Assembly: GCA_003452185.1 (NCBI GenBank)
Contig: DMJJ01000562.1
Span: 1-31,798, forward strand
Length of the DNA: 31,798 nt
Source of the DNA: Verrucomicrobiales bacterium
GTDB lineage: Bacteria > Verrucomicrobiota > Verrucomicrobiia > Limisphaerales > UBA11320
Reading direction: 5' to 3'
The position numbers and the translations under genes are program-made. The notes beneath the pieces were generated by a model. That model saw nothing but the letters and a program-made list of their open reading frames with translations. It did no database searches and was not told the origin of the DNA. Shown piece by piece: positions 23,685 through 31,798 of this stretch (position 1 is the stretch's first letter; each line of letters begins with the position of its first letter).

Positions 23685-24740
23685 TTAGAGCGGAGGCCCG
23701 GCCAAAGGGTTCCTCACCCGGTGGTCGGGATAGTGGTCCTGCCTGGCGTCACGCCACCGGAGCGTCTCCACGTGGCCGTCCAGGAAAACGTAATTGGCGG
23801 CGCCCCGGTGTCGGTCATAACGGATCCATCCCTGGTCGGCATACGGTCCCGACCCCCAGCGAACCAGCGCGGACTCCCCGACCCAGGCGTCATAGTCATC
23901 CTGCCCGACATTGCCATACGCCTCGTTGTCGGGAGCGTTGAGCGCCTCCGAATTCCGCTCGGCGAAGAGGATCAGATTGGGGTTGGAAAGCCCCATGAGC
24001 GCCTTGTCCGTGGCAAACCCCTGGAGGGCCCCTTCCACTGCGTAACGGGCGCACTTGTGGGTAAAGACCGAGTTCAACAGGTAACTCTCGAGGGTCAACC
24101 CCTGCGCACGGGCGATCGCCAGTTCGCTTCCCGGGGGAAGGGGATCGGAGCTCAGGGCCGCCCCGCCGTTGTAACCCGCAAGGTCCGTGGTCAGGAGCTG
24201 GGAGCGCGGAGTGCGGTCCGAGGGACAGAACCCTACCCCACGACCCAGCAGATACGGCTGCATCAGGATCACCCAGGGCTTCTCCGCCTGGCTGTTGCCG
24301 GATCCCCCGCCCGAACAGGCCGCGGCGGTGGGCGGAAGGGTGTCGACCTGCGTCCCATCATCCAATACCCACCCTTCGTGGTGATGGAACAACCCCCCGT
24401 CGTTGTCATCCATGTAGAGGCGCGCGGCGAGGGCCACCTGCCGGAGGTTGGAAAGGCAGGCCCCCTTCCGGGCGCTCTCCTTCGTCGAGGAGATCGCGGG
24501 AAGCAGGAGGGAGGCGAGAAGGCCAATCACCGCAATCACCACCAGCATCTCAATGAGGGAAAACCCGGGCCGCCCGGCGGCGACCCCACTCAACGGGAGG
24601 CTTCGGAAGGACCCCGCGGGCGCGGGGACTCCGTGCCCCAGGGCCGGGGGGCGGGAGGACGGAGGGTGACGGCGGAGATCCGGGCCGGCGGCTCCCCTCG
24701 GCCTCCGCCGGAGGTGTGGCGGGACGTAGGAGCGTTGCAT
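23685..24740 (-). CDS. Type II secretion/prepilin-type protein with H-X9-DG domain
   Basis: A 351-residue protein. The prepilin signal is G59|FSLIEMLVVIAVIGLLAS, with the E5-type Glu at 64 and one long hydrophobic helix, followed by SARKGACLSNLRQVALAARLY. The C-terminal H311-RGAANYVFL-DG is an exact H-X9-DG motif, known from large families of prepilin-type proteins in planctomycetes and verrucomicrobia. They are pseudopilin-like, processed by a prepilin peptidase; the role of most is unknown. ATG 24740 starts 1 nt after the stop of the SRPBCC gene, which suggests coupling, but it gives a 59-residue leader rich in Arg and Pro instead of the usual short one; a TTG nine codons before the cleavage glycine is an alternative. 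The secretin at the right edge may act in the same pathway. Confidence 0.82.
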   Translation of the reverse strand: MQRSYVPPHLRRRPRGAAGPDLRRHPPSSRPPALGHGVPAPAGSFRSLPLSGVAAGRPGFSLIEMLVVIAVIGLLASLLLPAISSTKESARKGACLSNLRQVALAARLYMDDNDGGLFHHHEGWVLDDGTQVDTLPPTAAACSGGGSGNSQAEKPWVILMQPYLLGRGVGFCPSDRTPRSQLLTTDLAGYNGGAALSSDPLPPGSELAIARAQGLTLESYLLNSVFTHKCARYAVEGALQGFATDKALMGLSNPNLILFAERNSEALNAPDNEAYGNVGQDDYDAWVGESALVRWGSGPYADQGWIRYDRHRGAANYVFLDGHVETLRWRDARQDHYPDHRVRNPLAGPPL

Positions 24741-24741
24741 G

Positions 24742-25290
24742 CTACCGGGGGGCGGACGTGGCAGCCGCGATCTTCCCAAGCTCGGCGAGACCCTTTTCAA
24801 ACTGCGGACCACACATCGCATCCGTGTCGAGGAAGAGGCTGACCAGCTTTCCGAGAAACCCGTTTTCCCCATACATCGCCCAGGTCACCACGGTCTTCTC
24901 CCCCTCCGGCTTGAAGGTGAAATCCACCGTGCTCGTCCCCGCCATCGGGCGGATCCAGTCCATGCGGCAGCGCACCAACTCCCCCGGCTTGCTCTCGATG
25001 ATCGTGCAGCTTCCCGCGCCGATGTCGCTGTTCCCCTCCCAGCTGCAGACCGCCCCGACCCCGGACTCGGGTCCGGTGAAGGTGTTCTTCACGTTTGGGT
25101 CGAGCTTCATGAACGGATTCCACACGACAAACTTGTGGTGATTGTTCACCTGTTCAAACAGGGCGGCCGGAGTCGCCGCGAGCGTGGCGCTTCGGACGAC
25201 CCGGAAGCCGGCCGGGCGGGTGGCCGCGACGATCAGGAGCAGGAGGACGGCACCGAGCAGGCCGAGGAGGATTCGCTTTGCGATTTTCAT
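24742..25290 (-). CDS. SRPBCC-fold (polyketide cyclase/START-like) protein with N-terminal membrane helix
   Basis: A 182-residue protein with start ATG 25290, just before a basic residue cluster and one hydrophobic segment (RILLGLLGAVLLLLIVAAT), so probably anchored in the membrane with the body outside. From about residue 30 on it matches the SRPBCC family: TLAATPAALFEQVNNHHKF, VWNPFMKLDPNVKNTFTGP, SWEGNSDIGAGSCTI, and the strand-rich TVDFTFKPEGEKTVVTWAMYG. SRPBCC proteins bind lipids or other hydrophobic ligands in a deep pocket; the ligand is unknown. The stop codon is 1 nt from the prepilin-like start, so both are probably one operon. A 259-nt gap with nothing recognised separates it from the divergent Dabb gene. 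Confidence 0.8.
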   Translation of the reverse strand: MKIAKRILLGLLGAVLLLLIVAATRPAGFRVVRSATLAATPAALFEQVNNHHKFVVWNPFMKLDPNVKNTFTGPESGVGAVCSWEGNSDIGAGSCTIIESKPGELVRCRMDWIRPMAGTSTVDFTFKPEGEKTVVTWAMYGENGFLGKLVSLFLDTDAMCGPQFEKGLAELGKIAAATSAPR

Positions 25291-25549
25291 GTGGGTTGCG
25301 GAGTGGCGGTTGCTGTCAGCAGCGGGTCCGGAGGGGAAACCGTAACGGCCCGGCTCGGGTCTCGCAAGCCATGTGAATCCCGGGCGGACGGGCGTCAACC
25401 CCGTGGAGACCCTCGATCAGTCAGCGTGACCCCCCCGGAACGGGGAACCGGGGCACGTTTACAGCTTTACGCCGGGGATGGAGGGGGGTTTGCTTTGCGG
25501 GTCGCGCGGCCTGACGGCCGGCGAGACTGTGAACCTTGATACACTTGCC

Positions 25550-25972
25550 ATGAAACACCTGATCCTCTTCACCACGCTGATCCTGTCGCTCGCCATCGCC
25601 CAAACCGCCATCGCCGGGGATGGGTCCAAGAAGGCCAAGAAAGCCGCGAAGAAGGAGGGAGCCCGGGGTGGCCTCTCGCATGTGGTCGCCCTGAAGTTCA
25701 AGGAGTCGGCCACGCAGGCCCAGATCGACGAGGTGGTGAAGGCGTTCCAGGCCCTGAAGGGAAAGATCCCCCAGATCGCCTCGCTCGACTGGGGCACGAA
25801 CGTCAGCCCCGAGAAGCACGACAAGGGGTTCACCCACCTCTTCACCCTGACCTTCAAGACCGACAAGGACCGCGATGACTATCTGGTCCACCCCGACCAC
25901 AAGGAATTCGGCAAGGTCCTCGGCCCGGTGCTGGGCGACGTGCTCGTGATCGATTACTGGGCCAAGCAGTAG
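25550..25972 (+). CDS. Secreted stress-responsive alpha/beta-barrel (Dabb) protein
   Basis: A 140-residue protein with ATG 25550. Signal peptide MKHLILFTTLILSLAIAQTA, cut near AIA|GDG, then a Lys-rich linker (SKKAKKAAKKEG) and a complete Dabb domain: LSHVVALKFKESATQAQID, LDWGTNVSPEKHDKGFTHLF, DYLVHPDHKEFGKVLGPVL, VIDYW. Dabb is a small ferredoxin-like fold that forms dimeric barrels; it is known from plant stress proteins and a fungal/bacterial family of mostly unknown function, some enzymatic. Here it is exported, which is common in this phylum. No ribosome binding site is evident. It converges with the lipoprotein behind the secretin. Confidence 0.88.
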   Translation: MKHLILFTTLILSLAIAQTAIAGDGSKKAKKAAKKEGARGGLSHVVALKFKESATQAQIDEVVKAFQALKGKIPQIASLDWGTNVSPEKHDKGFTHLFTLTFKTDKDRDDYLVHPDHKEFGKVLGPVLGDVLVIDYWAKQ

Positions 25973-26003
25973 GCCCGCGCCCCGGCCCTTCCCCGCGCGG
26001 GCC
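25972..26003. terminator. 9-bp hairpin between convergent Dabb and lipoprotein genes
   Basis: GGCCCGCGC (25972-25980) pairs perfectly with GCGCGGGCC (25995-26003), loop 14 nt, filling the gap between two convergent stop codons. There is no T-tract, but stem and position suit a bidirectional terminator. Confidence 0.5.
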
Positions 26004-26005
26004 GG

Positions 26006-26557
26006 TCAATGCCCCGTGATCGAGATCCCGCTGGGGGGGGACTGCAACGGGGCCCCCTTGGGCGGGAGGTACCGGGCCAGGACCGAGACGTGGGATCCGG
26101 CCGGGGGGGTGTCCTGCCACGCGAGAGCAAACCGATATCCGACCCCCAGCTGGCTCGTGGAGGCAATCGACCGCAGTTGGTCGGCCTTGAATTTCCACGA
26201 TCGACGCGGAGCCTGGGAGATCGGTTCCCCGGGTTTGAGCACCCCGTCGAACATCTGGATCTCGAGGGTGCCGCTCCGGATCGGAATCCCCCTCGCCTTG
26301 CCGACCGCGCTGGCGTAAACCCGGACCGCGATTCCGTCAGGCCCCGGCTTGTCATCCAACTCCACCGCCACGGGGACGGCAAACAAGACCACTTCGCCGA
26401 TCTCTCCCCCACGCCCGGCGCCCGAGGAGGAGGAACCCGGGCCTGAGGCACAGCCCGACATCAGGAGCCCCGAGATCAACACTCCACCGAGGCAGGCCAG
26501 GGCCCGCGGCCCCAGCCCCCCCCGTGCGGCTCGGCCCGGCGACCGTTTACAGATCAT
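26006..26557 (-). CDS. Lipoprotein encoded directly after the giant secretin
   Basis: A 183-residue protein. ATG 26557 overlaps the last 11 nt of the secretin gene (stop at 26547), so translation is probably coupled. The N-terminus has basic residues, a hydrophobic stretch (ALACLGGVLISGLLMSG) and C36 as the likely lipid-attached cysteine; Met at -3 is less usual for a lipobox. A Gly/Ser linker (ASGPGSSSSGAGRGG) leads into a beta-rich domain (GEIGEVVLFAVPVAVELDD, then TLEIQMFDGVLKPGEPISQ, then VGYRFALAWQDTPPAG). I do not recognise the family. The overlap suggests a partner of the secretin, for instance a pilotin-like lipoprotein, but nothing in its sequence proves it. Confidence 0.75.
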   Translation of the reverse strand: MICKRSPGRAARGGLGPRALACLGGVLISGLLMSGCASGPGSSSSGAGRGGEIGEVVLFAVPVAVELDDKPGPDGIAVRVYASAVGKARGIPIRSGTLEIQMFDGVLKPGEPISQAPRRSWKFKADQLRSIASTSQLGVGYRFALAWQDTPPAGSHVSVLARYLPPKGAPLQSPPSGISITGH

Positions 26558-29500
26558 CGGTGCGCTCCTTCTTCGCGTCCTTCGAGGGAGGGACCCCTTC
26601 CTTGGGAACGGGCGGGAAGAGGGGATCAAGCAGCTGTTTCTGGAGGGCATCCCGCTTGGTGTCATCCTTGAACTGGGAATGGTCGAGCATCTCGCGCGTG
26701 ACCTCGTTCGCGGTGCGCACCGAGCCGAGCTCACGGGCGTTGGAGAGGACCTGGGGAGTCAGCAGCACCAGGAGCTCCTTGCGATCCTTGGTGCCGGTGG
26801 TCTTGCGGAACAGGACGCCCAGGAGCGGGATGTCCCCGAAGAACGGGGTCTTCTTGACCCGGCGATCGTCGGTCGTCTCGATCAGCCCGCCAATGACGAT
26901 CGTCTGCCCGCTCTGCACGCTGACGCTGGTGTTCGCGCGCCGCTGGTTGATGACCGGGGCTGTGGTCTTGTCGCTGATCGCGAACGGGGTGCTGCTCAGG
27001 GCGCTGTTCGTCGTCCCGATTTCCATCCGCACGTAGCCGTCGGGGCTGATCTTCGGCGTGACGCTCAGGTTGATGCCGACGTCCTCGTAGCGGAACGAGC
27101 TGATGGTGTTGTTCTGGGGGTCGACCCGGCTGTCCGTGATGAGCGGGATCCGCTGGCCGACGCTGATCGAGGCCGGCTTGTTGTCGGCCGTCACGATCTG
27201 CGGCCGGCTGAGCACCTGCAGGCGCCCGTCATCCTTGAGGGCGCGGAGCAGGAAGCTGAAGTCGCTGCCCGAGACCGCGGTTGAATACCCGCCAAGGCTC
27301 GCGAGGTCCTTCTTCACGTTGAGGTCGGTCCCGAGCGCGTAGCTCACGTCGCCCTTCGTTCCCTTGTGACTCCACTCCACCCCCATGTCGGAGAGGGAGT
27401 CGAGGGTCACCTCCGCAAGGAGCACCTGGATGAGCACCTGCTGTTGCGGGCGGTCGAGCTCCTCGATGATCTGGCGGACCTGGTCGAAGTAGCGCGGGTT
27501 GGCCGAGATCAGGAGCGTGTTGCTGGTGCTCTCGGGCACCACCGCCACCTCATGCTCCAGAAGCCTCTGGGCGGTGCCGACGGCCTCGGCACCAAGGACC
27601 TGGTTGACCCGGGTCCGCTCCTGGTCGAGGAACGCGCGGATGGCCGTGGAGACCTCCAGGGCCTGGGAGTTCTTCAGCCGCACCACCTCGGTCTTCCGTT
27701 CATTGGCGGGGGGGGAATCAAGCGACTCGATGATCTGCGACACCAGCTCGACGTAGTGCTCGGTCCCGCCGACGAGCAGGCTGTTGGTGCGGGGGTCGAC
27801 CGTGACCGTGAGGGCGCTTTGCTCCACGGTGCCGACGGTCGCGGAGGCAAGCGATTCCTCACCCGACGCCACCCCGCCGTCGTCGAAACGGGGTCGCACC
27901 AGCGTGTACTGGATCGCCCGCTGCGTCCCGCCGGTCGGCTGGGTCTGGGACATCCGGAACAGCTGCATCAGGAGCGTCGACATCTGGTGGGCATCGGCGT
28001 TCTGGAGCGCGAAGACCTTGATCTTGGCCTGCTGCGGGGAGCTGGCGTCGAGCCGGTTGACGATCTGCTCAATCAGGCCCATGTAGTCGACCGGGCCGCT
28101 GACGATCAGGGCGTTCATCCGCGCATCGGGGGTGATCAGGACCCCCTCCTTGAGGGCGGCGCTGATGAGCTCCCGTCCCTCGTCGTTGCGGTTGATGAAC
28201 TGGAGCACCGACTGGGCGTTGGGGCTCTGCTCCCCGAGGGGCGTCGGCTTGGTGTTCAGGGCGGTGTTGAGGATTCCCGAGAGGGCCTCGGCGCGGGCGT
28301 GCCGGAGGGGGAAGACCTTGATCTCGCTGACGCGCGCCACCTGCTCGGTGTCGAGCTTGTGGACGAGCTCCGCGATCCGCTTGGCGTCGATCTCCCCGCA
28401 GGAGACGACGATCGCGTTGATCCGCTCGTCGGCATTGACCGTCACCGGGAGCACCGTCCCGGGAGTTCCCTCGCGGAAGAGCCCCTGGACCACGGTGGCC
28501 ACGCGCCGGGCGTCGGCCTTGGCCAGCGGGAAGACATGGATCGCAATCCCGGTCTCCGCCGGCTCGCTGTCCAGACGCTCGATGAGCGACTGCACCGTGT
28601 TCATGTCGTCCACGGCGGCCCCCACCAACAGGGCGTTCACCCAGGAATCCGCCACGATGGTGATCGGCTCCAGCGGCTCCCCTTTCACCCGGACAGGGCG
28701 GTTTGCCACGATCTGCTGGAGGATCGGTTGCAGCTTGAGCGCGGTCGCCTTCTTGAGGGCGAAGACCTGGAAGTTCATCCGGGCGAAGACGCTGTCGCCG
28801 TCGAGTTGCTGCAGGAGCCGCTCCGCGACATCAAATGCCTCCTTGCCTCCGGTGACGATGAGGGTGTTGACCCGGTCGTCGGCGATCACCCCCACGGGGA
28901 GTGCCCGCTCGTTGGCGTTGGCAACGACGGTGTCCCCGGCCCGCTTGGCCCGGAAGAACTGCTCGAGGGTGGTCGCCAGGGTGCTGGCGCGCGCCTTCTT
29001 CAGCTGGTAGAGGCGGACGTTCATGGCGTCGGCCGAGTCCTTCGTGTCGAGCTTCTTCACCACCTCGCGGACGATGGCGAGATTCTCCGGGCTCGCGCTG
29101 ACCATGAGGGTGTTGCTCCGGGGGTCGACGCTGATGGCGAGGGCATCGCGCTGGGAGTTCCCCTTGACCGGGGCGTTGGCCGGAAGGCCCGGGCGGTAAA
29201 GCCCCTGCTCGACCAGGGAGCGGAGGGCCGTGGCCACCCTCTGGGCATCGGCGTAGGTGAGGACGAAGGTCTCCAAAACGCCTCCGGCGATGGTCGGCTC
29301 CTGGTCGAGCTTGTCGAGAAGCCCGCGGAGGGTTTCGAGGTTCTCCTTGCTGGCGGAGACGATCAGGGCGTTGTTCAGGGAATCGGCCTCCACCTTGATC
29401 TGGTCGGCCGGGAGGGGCTGCTGCCCCGGAAGGGTCTGGGCCCGCATCCGGGCGGCGAAGATGTTCTCCACGAGCGCGGCCACCCGGGCGCTGTCGTTGT

Positions 29501-31798
29501 GCTTCAGCGGGAGAACGGTGAGGGTCAGCGAGGGGTTCTCCATCTTCACGTCGAGCCGCTTCACGAGGTCGTCGATCGAGCGGTTGTCCTCCTGGTTGGC
29601 CGTGACCAGCAGGCTGCTGCTGCGGGGGTCGGCCAGGATGATCGGCTTGTTCCTCTGGACGTCGGAGGCCCGGGCCGCGGCATAGCGCTGGTCGAAGAGG
29701 GTGGTCAGGGTGGCGGCCAGGACCCGGGGGTCGGCCTGCACGAGCGGGATGATCCGGACCTGGCCGCTGAGGGCCGGGCCGGCCTTGTCGAGCTGGCGGG
29801 CAAGCCCCTCCGCCGTCTCGAAGCTCTCCTTGGAGCCGCCGATCAACAGGGCGTTGCTCCGGGTGTCGGCCATCACAATCACCTTCAGGGCGTCGGCCTG
29901 CCCCTTGTTGAGCCCGGCCCGCTGGGTGAGCCGGGCATCCATCAGCCGCTGGAGGGTGGCGGCGACGGAGGTCGCATCGGCATTCTCAAGCGGGAGGACC
30001 CGGATGTCGCGAAGGTCGAAGGGGAGCTTCTGGTCGAGCTGCAGGAGGAGGCTGTCGATGATGGCGAAGCTCTTGGTGTTCCCGGCGACGATGAGGGCGT
30101 TGGTCCGCTCGTCGACGGTGATCACCGGGCGATCCTCGGTCCGGAGGGTCGCGGCGCGCGGGCCGTTGTAGAGCTCGTTGAGGACACGCTGCACCGAGGC
30201 GGGATCGGCATGGTTCAGCGGGTAGATCCGGACGGTGTCGAGGCCCGAGGCGGCGGGGATGTCGAGCTGGTCGATGATCTCCCCGATGACCGGAAGCGTG
30301 TCGCTGCGGGCGGCGACGATGAGGATGTTCGAGAGGTCATCGGCCTGGATCACCAGGGCCGAACGGCTCTTGGCGGTCTCGGTCGTCGGGCCGGCCTGGG
30401 CCGCATCCTTCATCGCCCGGAGCCGGCTGACCTGGGTGCTCAGCCCCTCGGTCCCCGGGACGCTGGCCCCCTCGGTGAAGACCGACTGAAGCATCGGCAC
30501 CAGCCGCGTGGCGGACGCGTGCTTGAGGCGGAAGAGCCTCACCTCGGTGACGAACCGGTCAATCCGCTGGTCCATGTCGCCCAGCACCTTCACGGCGAGG
30601 TCGAGCGTTTCCTTCTGGCCGCTCAGGATCAGGCTGTTGCCCCGGGCGTCCACGGAGACGTTCAACGGGTTGGCGAGCGCTTTCCCCGCCTGCCCCTCGG
30701 GCTGGGCCCCGGGCCCGGCCGGGCCGGCCGAGAGCTGGCGACCCTGGGAGAAGATCGTCAGCAGCGTCTGCGACGAGGCCGCGGCATCGGCATATTTGAG
30801 CGGGACGATGCGGACATCGACCCCCTCGACGACCGCCGGGGTGTCCATGCTCGCGACCACCGCGGCCAGGGCCTTCAGGTTGTCGGGTGTGGAGGTGAGG
30901 ATGAGGCGGTTGCCGCCCCCCTGCCCGTCGGCCGAGACCTTGATCGGCTTGGTCATGTCGAGGAGCACCGTCGCCCCGGCCTCGTTCTGGATCTTGAGCC
31001 GCTGCACCTGCTCCTGCAGCTCACGGGCCTCGGGGGTCCATTCTCCCTGGGTCCCGGGCTTGAGCATCCCCTGGAGGACGGTCGCGAGCTGGGCGGCGCT
31101 GGCCTTCTTCAACGGGACCACCAGGACCTCGGCCTCCACGTAGGAGGAGGGGGCATCCAGGGTCCGGATCATCCGCTCGACCTGGGCGATGACCGACTCC
31201 CGCCCCATGACCAGGATCCCGTGGGCGCGCGGGTCCGCCGTGACGGTGAGGGGCTCGCCCGGGCGGAGCGTGTTGAGCTGTGTCACCATCTGCTGCACCA
31301 GCGGCATGACCTTCTCCGGGGCGGCGTTGGTGAGGGTGAAGAGGCGGAACTCGATCTGGGCGGTCAGGCCGCTGACATCGACCTGCTTGATGATCGATTC
31401 GACGAGGGCGAAGTCCGTCGGCCGGGCCCGGACGATGATGCTCCGGGTGCGGGAGTCCGGGACAAAGGTGATGGCCGGCATCTGGGCCTGCTGCTGCAGG
31501 GCCTCCCGCTGCTGGCGGGTTGTCCCGCCGGCCGGGGGCGGCTCACGGCGCAGAAGGTCGGTGAGGGTCCGGCTGACAACGATCGGGTCGGCTTCCTTCA
31601 GGGTGAAGAGCCGGAACTCGGACTCGTTGCCGTAAAAGTTGAACGAGAGGTCGCTGATGATCCGGTCGATGTTGTCGAGCTCCTGGGCCGGCCCCGAGAG
31701 CACGAGCGCGTTGGCCCGCTTGTCGACGGCAATCACCACCTCGGGGGCCCCGCCAGCGTCCGGACGACCAGGGGGAACGGCGGCCGCGGGAGGCGGGG
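26547..31798 (-). CDS. Giant type II secretion-like secretin (GspD-type), 5' end outside the window
   Basis: At least 1749 residues; the frame is open to the right edge, where it is Pro/Ala/Gly-rich. About 17 N-type ring-domain motifs of the form D.R.NALIVSG...I..LD follow one another from 31740 to about 27440, then the secretin channel domain from about 27455 to 26720: QVLIQVLLAEVTLDSLSDMG, LQVLSRPQIVTADNKPASI, GINLSVTPKISPDG, and QTIVIGGLIETTDDRRVKKT, GDIPLLGVLFR, LLVLLTPQVL. The channel end is standard for GspD; the number of N domains is not, as ordinary GspD has N0 to N3. Secretins form the outer-membrane pore of type II secretion or type IV pili, with N domains stacked as periplasmic rings. 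The tail after 26720 is charged (SKDAKKERTDDL). A lipoprotein gene overlaps its stop codon. Confidence 0.92.
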   Translation of the reverse strand, partial: PPPAAAVPPGRPDAGGAPEVVIAVDKRANALVLSGPAQELDNIDRIISDLSFNFYGNESEFRLFTLKEADPIVVSRTLTDLLRREPPPAGGTTRQQREALQQQAQMPAITFVPDSRTRSIIVRARPTDFALVESIIKQVDVSGLTAQIEFRLFTLTNAAPEKVMPLVQQMVTQLNTLRPGEPLTVTADPRAHGILVMGRESVIAQVERMIRTLDAPSSYVEAEVLVVPLKKASAAQLATVLQGMLKPGTQGEWTPEARELQEQVQRLKIQNEAGATVLLDMTKPIKVSADGQGGGNRLILTSTPDNLKALAAVVASMDTPAVVEGVDVRIVPLKYADAAASSQTLLTIFSQGRQLSAGPAGPGAQPEGQAGKALANPLNVSVDARGNSLILSGQKETLDLAVKVLGDMDQRIDRFVTEVRLFRLKHASATRLVPMLQSVFTEGASVPGTEGLSTQVSRLRAMKDAAQAGPTTETAKSRSALVIQADDLSNILIVAARSDTLPVIGEIIDQLDIPAASGLDTVRIYPLNHADPASVQRVLNELYNGPRAATLRTEDRPVITVDERTNALIVAGNTKSFAIIDSLLLQLDQKLPFDLRDIRVLPLENADATSVAATLQRLMDARLTQRAGLNKGQADALKVIVMADTRSNALLIGGSKESFETAEGLARQLDKAGPALSGQVRIIPLVQADPRVLAATLTTLFDQRYAAARASDVQRNKPIILADPRSSSLLVTANQEDNRSIDDLVKRLDVKMENPSLTLTVLPLKHNDSARVAALVENIFAARMRAQTLPGQQPLPADQIKVEADSLNNALIVSASKENLETLRGLLDKLDQEPTIAGGVLETFVLTYADAQRVATALRSLVEQGLYRPGLPANAPVKGNSQRDALAISVDPRSNTLMVSASPENLAIVREVVKKLDTKDSADAMNVRLYQLKKARASTLATTLEQFFRAKRAGDTVVANANERALPVGVIADDRVNTLIVTGGKEAFDVAERLLQQLDGDSVFARMNFQVFALKKATALKLQPILQQIVANRPVRVKGEPLEPITIVADSWVNALLVGAAVDDMNTVQSLIERLDSEPAETGIAIHVFPLAKADARRVATVVQGLFREGTPGTVLPVTVNADERINAIVVSCGEIDAKRIAELVHKLDTEQVARVSEIKVFPLRHARAEALSGILNTALNTKPTPLGEQSPNAQSVLQFINRNDEGRELISAALKEGVLITPDARMNALIVSGPVDYMGLIEQIVNRLDASSPQQAKIKVFALQNADAHQMSTLLMQLFRMSQTQPTGGTQRAIQYTLVRPRFDDGGVASGEESLASATVGTVEQSALTVTVDPRTNSLLVGGTEHYVELVSQIIESLDSPPANERKTEVVRLKNSQALEVSTAIRAFLDQERTRVNQVLGAEAVGTAQRLLEHEVAVVPESTSNTLLISANPRYFDQVRQIIEELDRPQQQVLIQVLLAEVTLDSLSDMGVEWSHKGTKGDVSYALGTDLNVKKDLASLGGYSTAVSGSDFSFLLRALKDDGRLQVLSRPQIVTADNKPASISVGQRIPLITDSRVDPQNNTISSFRYEDVGINLSVTPKISPDGYVRMEIGTTNSALSSTPFAISDKTTAPVINQRRANTSVSVQSGQTIVIGGLIETTDDRRVKKTPFFGDIPLLGVLFRKTTGTKDRKELLVLLTPQVLSNARELGSVRTANEVTREMLDHSQFKDDTKRDALQKQLLDPLFPPVPKEGVPPSKDAKKERTDDL
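27440..31740 (-). repeat. Seventeen diverged secretin N-domain repeats at protein level
   Basis: The motif [NS]-x-[LI]-[LIVM]-[VLI]-[STAG] after a conserved Asp occurs near 31703, 31435, 31213, 30903, 30630, 30320, 30091, 29847, 29608, 29362, 29105, 28865, 28635, 28410, 28100, 27780 and 27520, usually 220-320 nt apart (about 75-105 residues). Each is followed by a helix ending in -LD-. The first repeats have longer inserted loops rich in Gln, Pro and Gly. DNA similarity between copies is low, so the duplications are old. Confidence 0.85.

Noticed and set aside
25537..25545. Extended -10-like TGATACACT before the Dabb gene
   Set aside because: It ends 4 nt before the ATG, so transcription would start at or inside the gene, and no -35 box is evident.

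Overview
The window is GC-rich and densely coded on both strands, and most likely comes from a member of the Verrucomicrobiota. Supporting marks are a prepilin-like protein with a C-terminal H-X9-DG motif, a large secreted protein built from ND.F...R / EPGEP / VWWSW modules with a WRVEASSNLIDW...RFYR C-terminus, and a secretin whose periplasmic region is hugely expanded. There are few clear Shine-Dalgarno sites. The taxonomic call is inference from gene content; no rRNA or other phylogenetic marker is present.

Layout. 1-1272: end of cysA, then cysK (sulfate uptake and cysteine synthesis). 1336-3650: a MATE exporter and a divergent cytoplasmic protein with paired CBS motifs and a HEPN-like R-N-x3-H motif. 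3782-12033: a cell-surface block with a 1577-residue modular secreted protein, a caspase-fold (C13-like) lipoprotein peptidase, and a divergent secreted TIM-barrel-like protein. 12175-13937: lgt and miaA with ATGA overlap. 13960-15171: a secreted FG-GAP/VCBS propeller protein. 15394-17445: ilvB (acetolactate synthase large subunit) behind a valine-rich leader peptide and a complete transcription attenuator. 17744-19683: surA-like and pdxA, start/stop overlapping, the same order as in E. coli. 19906-23549: a CheR-type methyltransferase with TPRs, a degenerate receiver protein, hemQ and pyrD on the plus strand. 23685-25290: a small SRPBCC protein and the prepilin-like protein, 1 nt apart. 25550-25972: a secreted Dabb-domain protein. 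26006-31798: a lipoprotein overlapping the end of a very large secretin gene that runs off the right edge.

The two strongest observations are (i) the ilvB attenuator, in which leader peptide, antiterminator (14 of 15 pairs) and intrinsic terminator can all be read directly, and (ii) the secretin with 17 recognisable N-type ring-domain motifs before its membrane channel domain, where ordinary GspD has three or four N domains. Secondary leads are the CBS plus HEPN-like fusion, a receiver-like protein lacking the usual switch residues beside hemQ, an imperfect inverted repeat reaching into the pdxA stop codon, and a pair of operator-like dyads between the peptidase and TIM-barrel genes. No tRNA, rRNA, CRISPR array, transposase or phage gene was seen.
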